Below are positions 1 through 7,366 of a DNA stretch of 64,000 nt, in pieces. The translations under genes were made by a program, and so were the position numbers. Position 1 is the first letter of the stretch. Each line of letters begins with the position of its first letter. The DNA comes from Geothrix sp. SG200 (GTDB taxonomy: Bacteria; Acidobacteriota; Holophagae; Holophagales; Holophagaceae), in contig NZ_JAKZFR010000003.1 in assembly GCF_022808935.1 (NCBI RefSeq), positions 1 through 64,000 on the forward strand, written 5' to 3'. A model generated the notes under the pieces. It worked only from the letters and a program-made list of their open reading frames with translations. It ran no database searches and was not told where the DNA came from.

Positions 1-5
1 GTACG

Positions 6-129
6 GCCTAACCTTACGCTCAACCTTGACCCCGCCTGCATTGCCTTCCGCTCTCTCTCAGCATTTCGCTATCTCGGCTCCGCTCGTCGCCTCGGTGCAG
101 GCGGGGCCGGTTAGCTTCATTCGTTAGGC
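6..129 (+). repeat. attC site 1
   Basis: GCCTAAC at 6-12 and GTTAGGC at 123-129 bound a 124-bp site with the inner CCGCCTGCA / TGCAGGCGGG arm. It closes a cassette whose gene lies left of the window. Confidence 0.9.
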
Positions 130-159
130 CTCGTTCGCCCGCCTATTCCTGTCTGCTGG

Positions 160-405
160 GTGATAGGGCGCTGGTTCAGCTTTGTCAGTCAGGCTCACTC
201 CATCGGCAAAGCCCCACCGTTCCTCAGCTTTCGGCGTTCAAGGAATAGGGTTATCGCTTACTCATCAACCATCGGCCCATGGATTTCTGCCATCATCGAA
301 ACCATTTCAGCGTCTCGGCCTTCATTCTCACGCGATAACTCCGGTGTTTTCCTTTGGGGTCGTCGGCATGAACATTCACTCCCACTCAAACAGGCTCAAA
401 TCTAG
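160..405 (+). CDS. 81-codon ORF in duplicated cassette, copy 1 (coding status doubtful)
   Basis: The cassette between attC 1 and attC 2 contains an 81-codon frame starting at GTG 160. A second cassette (4465-4778) has the same length, about 80% nucleotide identity by eye, and an equally long frame. However, differences between the copies fall on all three codon positions, with many first- and second-position changes, which is not the pattern of a protein under purifying selection. No signal peptide, membrane segment or known motif is visible. I see no good ribosome binding site. The unit may be a non-coding or structured-RNA cassette rather than a gene. Confidence 0.3.
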   Translation: MIGRWFSFVSQAHSIGKAPPFLSFRRSRNRVIAYSSTIGPWISAIIETISASRPSFSRDNSGVFLWGRRHEHSLPLKQAQI

Positions 406-443
406 GCGTAGCGTGTGTTCGGGGCGCTACTGCTTAGGGCTCG

Positions 444-567
444 GCCTAACCTCGCGCTCAACTCGGACCCCGCCTGCATTGCCCGCCGCTCTCTCTCAAC
501 TTCTCGCTTCCTCGGCTCCGCTCAGTGCCTCGGTGCAGGCGGGTCCGGTTAGCTTCATTCGTTAGGC
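444..567 (+). repeat. attC site 2
   Basis: GCCTAAC 444-450 to GTTAGGC 561-567, 124 bp. The inner arm has the GCGGGTCC variant, which pairs better with GGACCCCGC than the commoner GCGGGGCC. Confidence 0.9.
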
Positions 568-572
568 TGCTC

Positions 573-941
573 ATGCACACACGAATCGTCCAGGTTGTGG
601 CTTTCTCGGTCTTGGCCACCAGCACAGCCATGGCAACTGGTTCGTTGGATTTCAAAGCTGGCGAATATGGGCTCAGCATGGCCGTTTCACTGGAATCCCA
701 TTCCATCGTGGGGCCAATTCGATTCACCTCGCCGTCAGCCAAAGAGTCAGCAGTTCTTCAGCAACGGCAGTTCAAATTCCTCAGGTGCGATACCAATAAG
801 CAGCGATTCGAGGCCGAGTTTGTGAATCCAGGCGATCCTGCCCTTCCAAAGTCATTCAAGGTGTCCGTCAAAGGCAGCAAAGGCACTCTCTCAATCGAAG
901 GCAGGCGCATTTCATTTCCCGCTGACTGGGTGGTCCAATGA
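573..941 (+). CDS. Cassette-encoded secreted protein of unknown function (122 aa)
   Basis: The ATG lies 6 bp after attC 2, so the cassette is almost all gene. An open frame continues upstream through the attC, but it only reflects the open translation of the repeat. Residues 1-22 form a signal peptide: a short basic start, a hydrophobic stretch VVAFSVLATSTA, then MATG as a likely cleavage site. The mature part of about 100 residues is hydrophilic and looks beta-rich, with one cysteine. No family is recognised. It probably acts in the periplasm. Gene and next attC are 9 bp apart. Confidence 0.72.
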   Translation: MHTRIVQVVAFSVLATSTAMATGSLDFKAGEYGLSMAVSLESHSIVGPIRFTSPSAKESAVLQQRQFKFLRCDTNKQRFEAEFVNPGDPALPKSFKVSVKGSKGTLSIEGRRISFPADWVVQ

Positions 942-950
942 CAGCGGGCA

Positions 951-1074
951 GCCTAACCTCTCGCTCAACTCGGACCCCGCCTGCATTGCCTTCCGCTCCC
1001 TCTCAGCTTCTCGCTTTCTCGGCTCCGCTCGTCGCCTCGGTACAGGCGGGGCCGGTTAGCTTCATTCGTTAGGC
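951..1074 (+). repeat. attC site 3
   Basis: GCCTAAC 951-957 to GTTAGGC 1068-1074, 124 bp; the inner arm reads TACAGGCGGGG (one change from TGCAGGCGGGG). Confidence 0.9.
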
Positions 1075-1079
1075 TACCT

Positions 1080-1598
1080 ATGGAACTTCGAGATACCCCA
1101 GACCAAACCACAATTTCAAAGAATGGGAAACGGAACTCAAGTAATTCCATTAAAATTGGAGTTTATCTATTCCAGGCGCCAACATTCTTCATCCTTCTCG
1201 CATTGCTCGCGGGGATAGCAAAAAATGCCATAGGGAGGTTCAAGCCAATTCCTGGGTACAAGTTTGTGATCGTCGCATCGTGTCTCTTTTTCTCAATACC
1301 CCTTGGCTTTGTTTTCAATAAGCTTGCCAAATTCACCTCCACCTTGAACTCACTTATGGGCTATTCCATTTGGACAGTCCTTGGAGGTTTGGTATGGGCA
1401 GCCGCTCTTTCCATTGCTTTCCAAATTGTTTCAATAACGTATCTTATAATCACATCGCCCCAAATCTTTTTACACATCTCCTGGCTAGATACCACAGGAA
1501 TTCTCTTGAAAACGTCAGTTATCCAAACATTCGTGTTCTGCCTTTTCCTTGTTCCGATTTACTTCCTCTACAGCAAACATTTTCGGTCCGCATCGTAG
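1080..1598 (+). CDS. Cassette-encoded integral membrane protein of unknown function (172 aa)
   Basis: ATG lies 5 bp after attC 3. A polar N-terminus of about 25 residues precedes four hydrophobic segments, near residues 26-46, 60-78, 92-127 (perhaps two passes) and 143-165. The stop TAG (1596-1598) overlaps the first base of attC 4, so coding sequence runs exactly into the recombination site. Base composition is markedly AT-richer than the chromosomal backbone beyond 15 kb, as expected for imported cassettes. No catalytic motif or known family is recognised. Confidence 0.7.
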   Translation: MELRDTPDQTTISKNGKRNSSNSIKIGVYLFQAPTFFILLALLAGIAKNAIGRFKPIPGYKFVIVASCLFFSIPLGFVFNKLAKFTSTLNSLMGYSIWTVLGGLVWAAALSIAFQIVSITYLIITSPQIFLHISWLDTTGILLKTSVIQTFVFCLFLVPIYFLYSKHFRSAS

Positions 1599-1721
1599 CC
1601 TAACCCTCCGCTCAACTCGGACCCCGCCTGCATTGCCACCCGCTCTCTCTCAGCTTCTCGCTATCTCGGCTCCGCTCATCGTCTCGGTGCAGGCGGGTCC
1701 GGTTAGCTGCTTTCGTTAGGC
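1598..1721 (+). repeat. attC site 4
   Basis: GCCTAAC 1598-1604 to GTTAGGC 1715-1721, 124 bp, GCGGGTCC arm variant; shares its first base with the stop codon of the preceding gene. Confidence 0.9.
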
Positions 1722-1760
1722 CGCTGAATTCACAAGATTCCAACTTTAGGTGCAAACCCC

Positions 1761-2423
1761 ATGGTACGAAAAGCACGCCAGGTCATCTCAGAGTTGCTCG
1801 CAGAGAAACAGCGGATCGTTACACAGTTCCACCCCCTCGTGGCTGATACTGGTAATCGTATTGAGGACCTTATCGATGGAACGGCTGTATTCCCTGGCGG
1901 GTCGGGCCTATGGCGTGGTCCAGGATTTCATGGTGCACTCCCAGAGAATTTTCCCGATTCGCCAATTATGATCATTGGTCATAACTTCGACAGCGAAACC
2001 GGCTACAAAAATTCAAAAATACGCGGTGGTGAATTGCAGGCACCACACACTTTCTGGGGTGTACTCCTCGCATACCTCAAGTCAGCAGAACTCAGTCCAT
2101 TTGATTGTTTCTTCACAAATGTTCTGATGGGCCTGAAACCCGGAAGCGCCACTGGGCCCATGCCTTCTTCGAAAATCTTCGAGAGCCAGTGTCTTCAATT
2201 TCTCGTCAAACAAATTCAAACGGTTCGGCCACGCTTCATTATCACTCTTGGTGTTGATGCCTACAAACGAGTCGATAAAGCACCCCTATCTGTCTCCCTG
2301 CATTCGGCAATGCACCCATCGGCTCGTGAATTCAAACCGCTTATCACCCGCGATCACCGAATTAATGAGCAAGGCCAGGCCATCAAAAATTCCCTTCGTC
2401 GCTACGGATTGGGCTTTCAATGA
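1761..2423 (+). CDS. Uracil-DNA glycosylase superfamily-like protein in a cassette (220 aa)
   Basis: Four segments appear in the order expected of the UDG fold: MIIGHNFDSETGY (about 70-82) in the place of the active-site motif A loop, FFTNVLMGLKPG (117-128), PRFIITLG (157-164) closing a core strand, and HPSAR (185-189) in the place of the DNA-intercalating HPS motif. UDG-fold enzymes remove damaged bases from DNA, but the motif A here has Asn-Phe-Asp instead of a textbook GQDPYH or GEAPG motif, so substrate and activity are open. No Fe-S cysteine set is present. Start is ATG 1761; no strong ribosome binding site is seen. The family call is inferred from motif order. Confidence 0.65.
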   Translation: MVRKARQVISELLAEKQRIVTQFHPLVADTGNRIEDLIDGTAVFPGGSGLWRGPGFHGALPENFPDSPIMIIGHNFDSETGYKNSKIRGGELQAPHTFWGVLLAYLKSAELSPFDCFFTNVLMGLKPGSATGPMPSSKIFESQCLQFLVKQIQTVRPRFIITLGVDAYKRVDKAPLSVSLHSAMHPSAREFKPLITRDHRINEQGQAIKNSLRRYGLGFQ

Positions 2424-2441
2424 ACTCACTTCTCCCACGCG

Positions 2442-2565
2442 GCCTAACCCTCCGCTCAACTCGGACCCCGCCTGCATTGCCTTACGCTCTCTCTCAACGT
2501 CCTGCTTCCTCGGCTCCGCTCAGCGCCTCGGTGCTGGCGGGGCCGGTTAGCTTCCATCGTTAGGC
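2442..2565 (+). repeat. attC site 5
   Basis: GCCTAAC 2442-2448 to GTTAGGC 2559-2565, 124 bp; arm reads TGCTGGCGGGG, one mismatch from the majority. Confidence 0.9.
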
Positions 2566-2582
2566 AGCCCAGGAGCCCGCAG

Positions 2583-2879
2583 ATGGATAGAGAACAGGCG
2601 CTTGCCACATGGAACGAGCTTCGCGAATGGGCACGAGAAGAGGCTGGTAACAATCCCGGCGCAATTGACTGCGCCACAAAGGCGCGAATTAACTTTTCCT
2701 ATGACCCGAACTACAACACATATCTTGGCGAAAAGATGTTGGCGGTTGTTGGGCACTTTGAAATATGGTTTAGCCCAAGAAAGTGGCAACGATGGGATTA
2801 CGATCACTTAAAAGGCATCATGCTTGCTGACCTACAAAAACTAAAATCGGCCATCCAGAGTGCATACCCGCCTGCCTAA
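2583..2879 (+). CDS. Cassette-encoded small protein of unknown function (98 aa)
   Basis: ATG 2583 sits 17 bp after attC 5. The protein is soluble, with an acidic helical N-terminus (NELREWAREEAGNN) and a tryptophan-rich middle (FEIWFSPRKWQRWDYDH). There is no signal peptide or membrane segment. The last codons lie in the attC: the stop TAA (2877-2879) is part of the GCCTAAC box of site 6, so excision or insertion of the neighbour would preserve the stop. Function unknown. Confidence 0.68.
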   Translation: MDREQALATWNELREWAREEAGNNPGAIDCATKARINFSYDPNYNTYLGEKMLAVVGHFEIWFSPRKWQRWDYDHLKGIMLADLQKLKSAIQSAYPPA

Positions 2880-2997
2880 CCCTGCGCTCAACTCGGACCC
2901 CGCCTGCATTGCCTTCCGCTCTTTCTCTTCATCTCGCTTCCTCGGCTCCGTTCAGCGCCTCGGTGCAGGCGGGGCCGGTTAGCTTCCTTCGTTAGGA
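2874..2997 (+). repeat. attC site 6
   Basis: GCCTAAC 2874-2880 to GTTAGGA 2991-2997, 124 bp. The final base breaks the Y of GTTRRRY but the recombined G/TT step is intact. It contains the stop codon of the preceding gene. Confidence 0.88.
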
Positions 2998-3004
2998 GCA
3001 TCCA

Positions 3005-3403
3005 TTGATCAGACGATTCGGCCAAATGCTACTGGCGGCGCTGGTCCTCCTTTGCTCACCGCCTCTCCTCGCAGATGGATTTCCACTGAAGGATGGCCGA
3101 TACGCTGGCGGCCCAGTTATCGAGATGAAACTCACCAAGTCTCAAGCCAAGTCGGTCTCAAACCATTTTGAACCCGGAATGCTGCTAAAGCTCACCCGTG
3201 CTCAGCAACGGCTGCTTAAATCCAAGGGCAAGATGGTCACCCCTCCAACCGAATTAATGATTTTTCACGCCACCGATTTGGCGCAAGACTGCACTTGCTT
3301 TGCAGCCAATTGGGCTTTTGACTTCAAACCAGGTTGGCTCGAAGTTCCTTTGGCCTATCTCTGTACCGATCAAGAGGCAATAGATCAGCGTCCAGCAGAT
3401 TGA
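3005..3403 (+). CDS. Cassette-encoded secreted protein of unknown function (132 aa)
   Basis: Start TTG 3005 gives a classical signal peptide: basic MIRRFGQ, hydrophobic LLAALVLLCSPPLL, then ADG, with cleavage expected near residue 24. ATG 3026 is an alternative that would lose the charged n-region. The mature protein of about 108 residues contains a Lys-rich helical part (TKSQAKSVSNHFEPGMLLKL) and a CTCF cysteine pair followed by tryptophans. Function is not recognised. It is expected in the periplasm. Confidence 0.68.
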   Translation: MIRRFGQMLLAALVLLCSPPLLADGFPLKDGRYAGGPVIEMKLTKSQAKSVSNHFEPGMLLKLTRAQQRLLKSKGKMVTPPTELMIFHATDLAQDCTCFAANWAFDFKPGWLEVPLAYLCTDQEAIDQRPAD

Positions 3404-3421
3404 AACGGCATATCCATCAGC

Positions 3422-3545
3422 TCCTAACCCTCCGCTCAACTCGGACCCCGCCTGCATTGTCTTTCGCTCTCTCTCAACTTCTCGCTTCCTCGGCTTCGCT
3501 CAGCGCCTCGGTGCAGGCGGGGCCGGTTAGCTTCATTCGTTAGGC
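3422..3545 (+). repeat. attC site 7
   Basis: Left box TCCTAAC 3422-3428 (first base off consensus) to GTTAGGC 3539-3545, 124 bp, otherwise canonical. Confidence 0.88.
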
Positions 3546-3592
3546 GGCTCATCACCAGGATCGATTTACCGTGAAAGAATGCGAGGTCTAAC

Positions 3593-4303
3593 TTGGAACC
3601 ATTATCGTGGAACGCGGTGTTGAAAATTTTGGTTCCCGTGATTCTCGGCGGGCTTCTCAGTTGGATTGGTCCTTCTATCACAGACAAAATTAGAAACAGC
3701 CGAGAGGCAGAGGCCAACAAAAAGGTCATATTCAAAGAACTTTATGAACTCAGGTATCAATTCATCTGTGCCATCCACTTGATCGAAAGCAACAAAGGCC
3801 TATTTACTCGAGAGTCATTACAGTGGCTCAAAAATAACCTAACTCGGTACCAAGGCTCAGGCCGATACATCAAAATCATCGAGCCAATCGAAATGATGTT
3901 GAAGCTCGATGACCCAAATATTGAATTGTGCAATGCGGCCATAACCACCAAGCCAGGGTCCACTCCTGGAATTAAGAAATATTTCTTTCCTGTTCTAGAA
4001 TCTCGGCTGAGTCATCTATCTGGGCTAGAAAGTGAGCTCCAGAATGAGCTCCTCGAGATTCACATCCGAATGGCTGCAGCCAACCAGAATGTTGATCCCT
4101 ACTTTGAATATCTAAAATTAACATATAACGAATCAATCAGCGAAGATAACCTGCTGAATTTGAAATCGACCATCGCAGAGGTCGTAAAAATTCATCACAA
4201 AAGCCTCAAGCAGATAGTAGATAAGATCAACGCAATTGAGGGTCGTTTTGGGTCCTTTGGTGCCCCCCAATCTTCCACCCTTGAAGAAACCCACCCTGCA
4301 TAA
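3593..4303 (+). CDS. Cassette-encoded membrane-anchored protein of unknown function (236 aa)
   Basis: The best start is TTG 3593, preceded by GAGG at 3583-3586; the nearby ATG 3579 is in another frame. One hydrophobic segment at about residues 9-27 (VLKILVPVILGGLLSWIG) probably anchors the N-terminus. It is followed by a basic stretch (TDKIRNSREAEANKK), consistent with the remainder facing the cytoplasm. The rest is mainly helical and charged, with Glu/Leu-rich stretches near 140-170 that could form coiled coil. No family recognised. A 37-bp spacer precedes attC 8. Confidence 0.68.
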   Translation: MEPLSWNAVLKILVPVILGGLLSWIGPSITDKIRNSREAEANKKVIFKELYELRYQFICAIHLIESNKGLFTRESLQWLKNNLTRYQGSGRYIKIIEPIEMMLKLDDPNIELCNAAITTKPGSTPGIKKYFFPVLESRLSHLSGLESELQNELLEIHIRMAAANQNVDPYFEYLKLTYNESISEDNLLNLKSTIAEVVKIHHKSLKQIVDKINAIEGRFGSFGAPQSSTLEETHPA

Positions 4304-4340
4304 AAGCCATGTGCTCTATTCATTCTTTTCGTCAGCAGCC

Positions 4341-4464
4341 GCCTAACCCTCCGCTCAACTCGGACCCCGCCTGCATTGTCTCCCGCTCTCTCTCATCCAC
4401 TCGCATCCTCGGCTCCGCTCGGCGCTTCGGCGCAGGCGGGTCCGGTTAGCTTCATTCGTTAGGC
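4341..4464 (+). repeat. attC site 8
   Basis: GCCTAAC 4341-4347 to GTTAGGC 4458-4464, 124 bp; loop sequence diverges slightly (CTCATCCACTCGCATCC) and the arm has the GCGGGTCC variant. Confidence 0.9.
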
Positions 4465-4494
4465 CTCGTTCGCCCTTCTCTTTCGATCTGCTGG

Positions 4495-4740
4495 GTGGTG
4501 GGGCGCTGGTTCAGCTTCATCAGATTGGCTCACTCCAGCGGCAAAGCCCCGCCAGTTCTCGGTCTTCAGCGTTCACTTAATAGGGTTATCGCTTACTCAT
4601 CACCCGTCGGCCCATGGATTTCTGCCATCATCGAGGCCGCTTCAGCATCTCGGCCTTCATGTTCACGCGATAACTCCATCGTTCTCCTTTGGGTTCGTCA
4701 GCATGAACTTCCGCACTCACACAAGCAGGCTCAAATCTAA
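4495..4740 (+). CDS. 81-codon ORF in duplicated cassette, copy 2 (coding status doubtful)
   Basis: This is the second copy of the cassette at 130-443: same first bases after GTTAGGC (CTCGTTCGCCC), same length, same 81-codon frame starting at GTG. Conserved blocks include GGGCGCTGGTTCAGCTT, AATAGGGTTATCGCTTACTC, CCATGGATTTCTGCCATCAT and a terminal GTTCGGGGCGCTAC. Amino-acid differences are numerous relative to silent ones, so the frame may not be translated. It could be a structured RNA or a degenerate gene family. Function unknown. Confidence 0.3.
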   Translation: MVGRWFSFIRLAHSSGKAPPVLGLQRSLNRVIAYSSPVGPWISAIIEAASASRPSCSRDNSIVLLWVRQHELPHSHKQAQI

Positions 4741-4778
4741 GCGCGGCGCGTGTTCGGGGCGCTACCGCTTAGGGCTCG

Positions 4779-4902
4779 GCCTAACCTCGCGCTCAACTCG
4801 GACCCCGCCTGCATTGCCTTTCACTCTCTCTCAACTTCTCGCTTCCTCGGCTCCGCTCAGCGCCTCGGCGCAGGCGGGGCCGGTTAGCTTCATTCGTTAG
4901 GC
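4779..4902 (+). repeat. attC site 9
   Basis: GCCTAAC 4779-4785 to GTTAGGC 4896-4902, 124 bp. Like attC 2, which closes the paralogous cassette, it continues with TCGCGCTCAACTCGG, so cassette and site were copied as a unit. Confidence 0.9.
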
Positions 4903-4908
4903 CGCCCT

Positions 4909-5163
4909 ATGCACGCAAAGCTCGAAGACTGGAAGAACGGTTGGTTTGGGCTTCGACTTGCAGCTAGCCCCCAGGAGATTGAGCAACTCATTACTCAGCT
5001 ACAGGAGCTGCTCGAAGACAATGGCCAACACTTTCACATTGGCTCCGATTACAAGGCTGAATCCGGCCTTGGTGATATTGAAATCTCTGTCCAAGATCCC
5101 TCCGAACCAGACAACCTCTTCCTGACCAGTCTTGCTATGCGGCCAGGCGAATCCATCCCATGA
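4909..5163 (+). CDS. Cassette-encoded small acidic protein of unknown function (84 aa)
   Basis: ATG 4909 lies 6 bp after attC 9. The protein is acidic and soluble: a tryptophan-containing start (KLEDWKNGWFGLRLA), a helix rich in Gln/Leu (EIEQLITQLQELLED), then QHFHIGSDY and GDIEISVQD, which look like strands. The size, acidity and strand/helix alternation resemble small immunity-type or regulatory proteins, but I cannot assign a family. No signal peptide. No toxin partner is adjacent. The stop is 6 bp before attC 10. Confidence 0.68.
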   Translation: MHAKLEDWKNGWFGLRLAASPQEIEQLITQLQELLEDNGQHFHIGSDYKAESGLGDIEISVQDPSEPDNLFLTSLAMRPGESIP

Positions 5164-5169
5164 CTGTCG

Positions 5170-5293
5170 GCCTAACCCTTAGCTCAACTCGGACCCCGCC
5201 TGCATTGCCTTTCGCTCTCTCTCAGCTTCTCGCTTCCTCGGCTTCGCTCAGCGCCTCGGTGCAGGCGGGGCCGGTTAGCTTCATTCGTTAGGC
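5170..5293 (+). repeat. attC site 10
   Basis: GCCTAAC 5170-5176 to GTTAGGC 5287-5293, 124 bp, canonical arm. Confidence 0.9.
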
Positions 5294-5310
5294 ATCCATG
5301 GGAGTTCCAT

Positions 5311-5646
5311 ATGCCCGTGACCATTGATGAATCAGATTGGAAACACCTTAGGCAACTCCACAAAGTAGCGCTGGAAAGGTTTTCAAAGCAAATCCTCGAA
5401 GAACTCGACAAAATAAGAGCTGACTCCTCGAAGAACTTTCATGAGCGGTTTTTGGCATCATTCGACCTCATCAATCATCGAAACAAAGACATAGCTATGG
5501 CCTTTGATGATCCCAGCCGTTCGCGCGCCATCGCTCATCTTGGCGTTCAACTCTCTTTAGGGCTACTCACGAAAAACGAATTTGCAGGCTTCACTCAACA
5601 AACTCAAGAGATCATGAAACGCCATCTGGGTAACTGGCATGCCTAA
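5311..5646 (+). CDS. Cassette-encoded helical protein of unknown function (111 aa)
   Basis: ATG 5311 is preceded by GGGAG at 5300-5304, a reasonable ribosome binding site. The protein is predicted almost wholly helical and soluble, rich in Lys, Glu, His and Arg. The stop TAA (5644-5646) is contributed by the GCCTAAC box of attC 11. No domain is recognised. Confidence 0.68.
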   Translation: MPVTIDESDWKHLRQLHKVALERFSKQILEELDKIRADSSKNFHERFLASFDLINHRNKDIAMAFDDPSRSRAIAHLGVQLSLGLLTKNEFAGFTQQTQEIMKRHLGNWHA

Positions 5647-5764
5647 CCCTCCGCTCAAGTCGGACCCCGCCTGCATTGCCTTTCGCTCTCTCTCAACATT
5701 TCGCTATCTCGGCTCCGTTCATCGTCTCGGTGCAGGCGTGGCCGCTTAGCTTCCTTCGTTAGGC
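5641..5764 (+). repeat. attC site 11
   Basis: GCCTAAC 5641-5647 to GTTAGGC 5758-5764, 124 bp; arm altered to GCAGGCGTGGCCGCTTAGC, so pairing is slightly weakened. Confidence 0.88.
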
Positions 5765-5785
5765 CCTACCAACCAAGAGAACTCC

Positions 5786-6235
5786 ATGCGCCGCATATTC
5801 CAGGCATTCCTAATTGGATCTCTGTTCATTGGCGGCCCAGCAGGGTATTGCCAGACCTCGCCTAAGCCACTGGTCACCGAACCGCTGCCATTGATCAGCC
5901 TTAAGCGCATCGTTAGCCCGGTCTACCCCAAACTGGCCAGGATTGCTCACGATTCAAGGCAGGTCACAGCCAAATTGGTGGTGCGTGAAAACAAGCTTGC
6001 CGTCGTTGAAATGAAGGGCGGCAACAAGTACTTCGATCATTCAATTCTTACCGCCATCAGCAATTGGTTGCTCTCCCCTCAACGGCCAATGCCGAGTGGT
6101 GAGTTCACCGTTGTCTTCGACTTCCGCCTATCCGAAGAGGCTACTGACGAAGGTCGGTCTGAGGTTGATTTCGACACGTCTACGATCGTTGTGTGGGGCA
6201 GAATGCTCTATGTAGATCCCACTCCGATGCACTAA
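5786..6235 (+). CDS. Secreted TonB C-terminal-domain-like protein in a cassette (149 aa)
   Basis: A signal peptide (MRRIFQAFLIGSLFIGGPAGYCQ) is followed directly by a TonB_C-like fold. PVYPKLARIAH matches the common 'P.YP..A' opening, RQVTAKLVVRENKLAVVEMK the first hairpin with the 'V.V...G.V..V' pattern, and FDHSILTAISNWLLSPQRP the helix ending in W..SP. TonB_C domains usually couple inner-membrane energy to outer-membrane receptors through a Pro-rich linker; here linker and membrane helix are missing, so the domain is probably free in the periplasm. ATG 5786 follows AGAGAA. The fold is inferred from motif spacing. Confidence 0.62.
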   Translation: MRRIFQAFLIGSLFIGGPAGYCQTSPKPLVTEPLPLISLKRIVSPVYPKLARIAHDSRQVTAKLVVRENKLAVVEMKGGNKYFDHSILTAISNWLLSPQRPMPSGEFTVVFDFRLSEEATDEGRSEVDFDTSTIVVWGRMLYVDPTPMH

Positions 6236-6254
6236 ATCCCAGCGTTCCGAATTG

Positions 6255-6378
6255 GCCTAACCCTCCGCTCAACTCGGACCCCGCCTGCATTGCCTTCCGC
6301 TCTTTCTCTCCATCTCGCTTCCTCGGCTCCGCTTATCGTCTCGGTGCAGGCGGGGCCGGTTAGCTTCATTCGTTAGGC
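6255..6378 (+). repeat. attC site 12
   Basis: GCCTAAC 6255-6261 to GTTAGGC 6372-6378, 124 bp, canonical. Confidence 0.9.
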
Positions 6379-6416
6379 ATGCCTGCAAGGTGATTCAGAA
6401 TTCAAAGGAAATCTCC

Positions 6417-7226
6417 ATGAGCATTCTTCAATCCATATGCAAAGTTGCTTCACTGGCTCTTCTTACTCATTCCGGATTTGTCGTTGCTCAATCCCTTCCG
6501 GGTGACCGAATTCAAGCAACAGGTCATGGATTCATCCTTTCGTACAGCAAGGCGTACTATTCAAATCATTCCATTTTGGTAGAACCAAGATTGACACACG
6601 AAGAAAACGGTACTGACTTCCCGGATGGCATCGCCCCTGAACGAACCAAGTTCACGCTTGTCCCGATTGCACCAGCCTTCCTAAAGGCTTCACCCAAATG
6701 GCGGCAAGACGAAGCTTCAATCAGGTTCATCCCGTTGAAGGATGGAGCGGTAAAGGATTACGCAACGGCATACCCATATTTCTACAAAAACTATCAAAGT
6801 CTGAAATCTATCCTCAGGCTCAAGGACTTTAAGATTTCAGTGAATCACGATCTCCCCGACTGGAATCAAGGAGACTGTATTCAGTCCATCCACGCCAAGT
6901 CGGCAATCATCGAAACACCTTGGTGTGTTGGGCTACAGTACATCTCTACCTGCCTCCAAGAGGCTACTCAACTAGATAACGATCGCCTCTACTATAAATT
7001 TGAGGGCATCAGCCGTGACGAACAGTTTTATATTTCAATCGAAATTCCGATCACTCATCCCAGTTTGCCTATGCCTGCTCCAGGGCTTGAATCAGCCGCT
7101 CCTCCAATCGTTGATTCGTATTTCACCCGAGCAGAGCAGACACTCAATAAGTATTCTGATAGTTCCTATTTTCCTACGCTCCAGTCATTCAAAGACCTTA
7201 TCCAATCAATAAAGCCGATTAAGTGA
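6417..7226 (+). CDS. Cassette-encoded secreted protein of unknown function (269 aa)
   Basis: A GTG at 6390 opens the frame, but ATG 6417 is preferred because AAAGGA lies 8-13 bp upstream and the product then begins with a clean signal peptide (SICKVASLALLTHSGFVVAQS). The mature chain is about 245 residues, rich in Tyr, Ser and Pro, with three cysteines (GDCIQS, PWCVGL, ISTCLQ) that could pair in the periplasm. No enzyme motif is seen. It is among the largest products in the orphan part of the array. Confidence 0.7.
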   Translation: MSILQSICKVASLALLTHSGFVVAQSLPGDRIQATGHGFILSYSKAYYSNHSILVEPRLTHEENGTDFPDGIAPERTKFTLVPIAPAFLKASPKWRQDEASIRFIPLKDGAVKDYATAYPYFYKNYQSLKSILRLKDFKISVNHDLPDWNQGDCIQSIHAKSAIIETPWCVGLQYISTCLQEATQLDNDRLYYKFEGISRDEQFYISIEIPITHPSLPMPAPGLESAAPPIVDSYFTRAEQTLNKYSDSSYFPTLQSFKDLIQSIKPIK

Positions 7227-7242
7227 GCGCTATCCCTGTCAT

Positions 7243-7366
7243 GCCTAACCCTCCGCTCAACTCGGACCCCGCCTGCATTGCCTCTCGCTCTCTCTCAACT
7301 TCCCGCTTCCTCGGCTCCGCTCAGCGCCTCGGTGCAGGCGGGGCCGGTTAGCTTCATTCGTTAGGG
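7243..7366 (+). repeat. attC site 13
   Basis: GCCTAAC 7243-7249 to GTTAGGG 7360-7366, 124 bp. The last base deviates (G instead of Y) and is also the first base of the next gene's GTG start codon. Confidence 0.88.

Noticed and set aside
458-5411. Repeated short ORFs on both strands ending in similar peptides (for example ...VQAGPVSFIR)
   Set aside because: They are translations of the attC repeat, not genes.
4909-5646. Toxin-antitoxin pair in adjacent cassettes
   Set aside because: The two small proteins are separated by an attC site and neither shows a known toxin or antitoxin motif.
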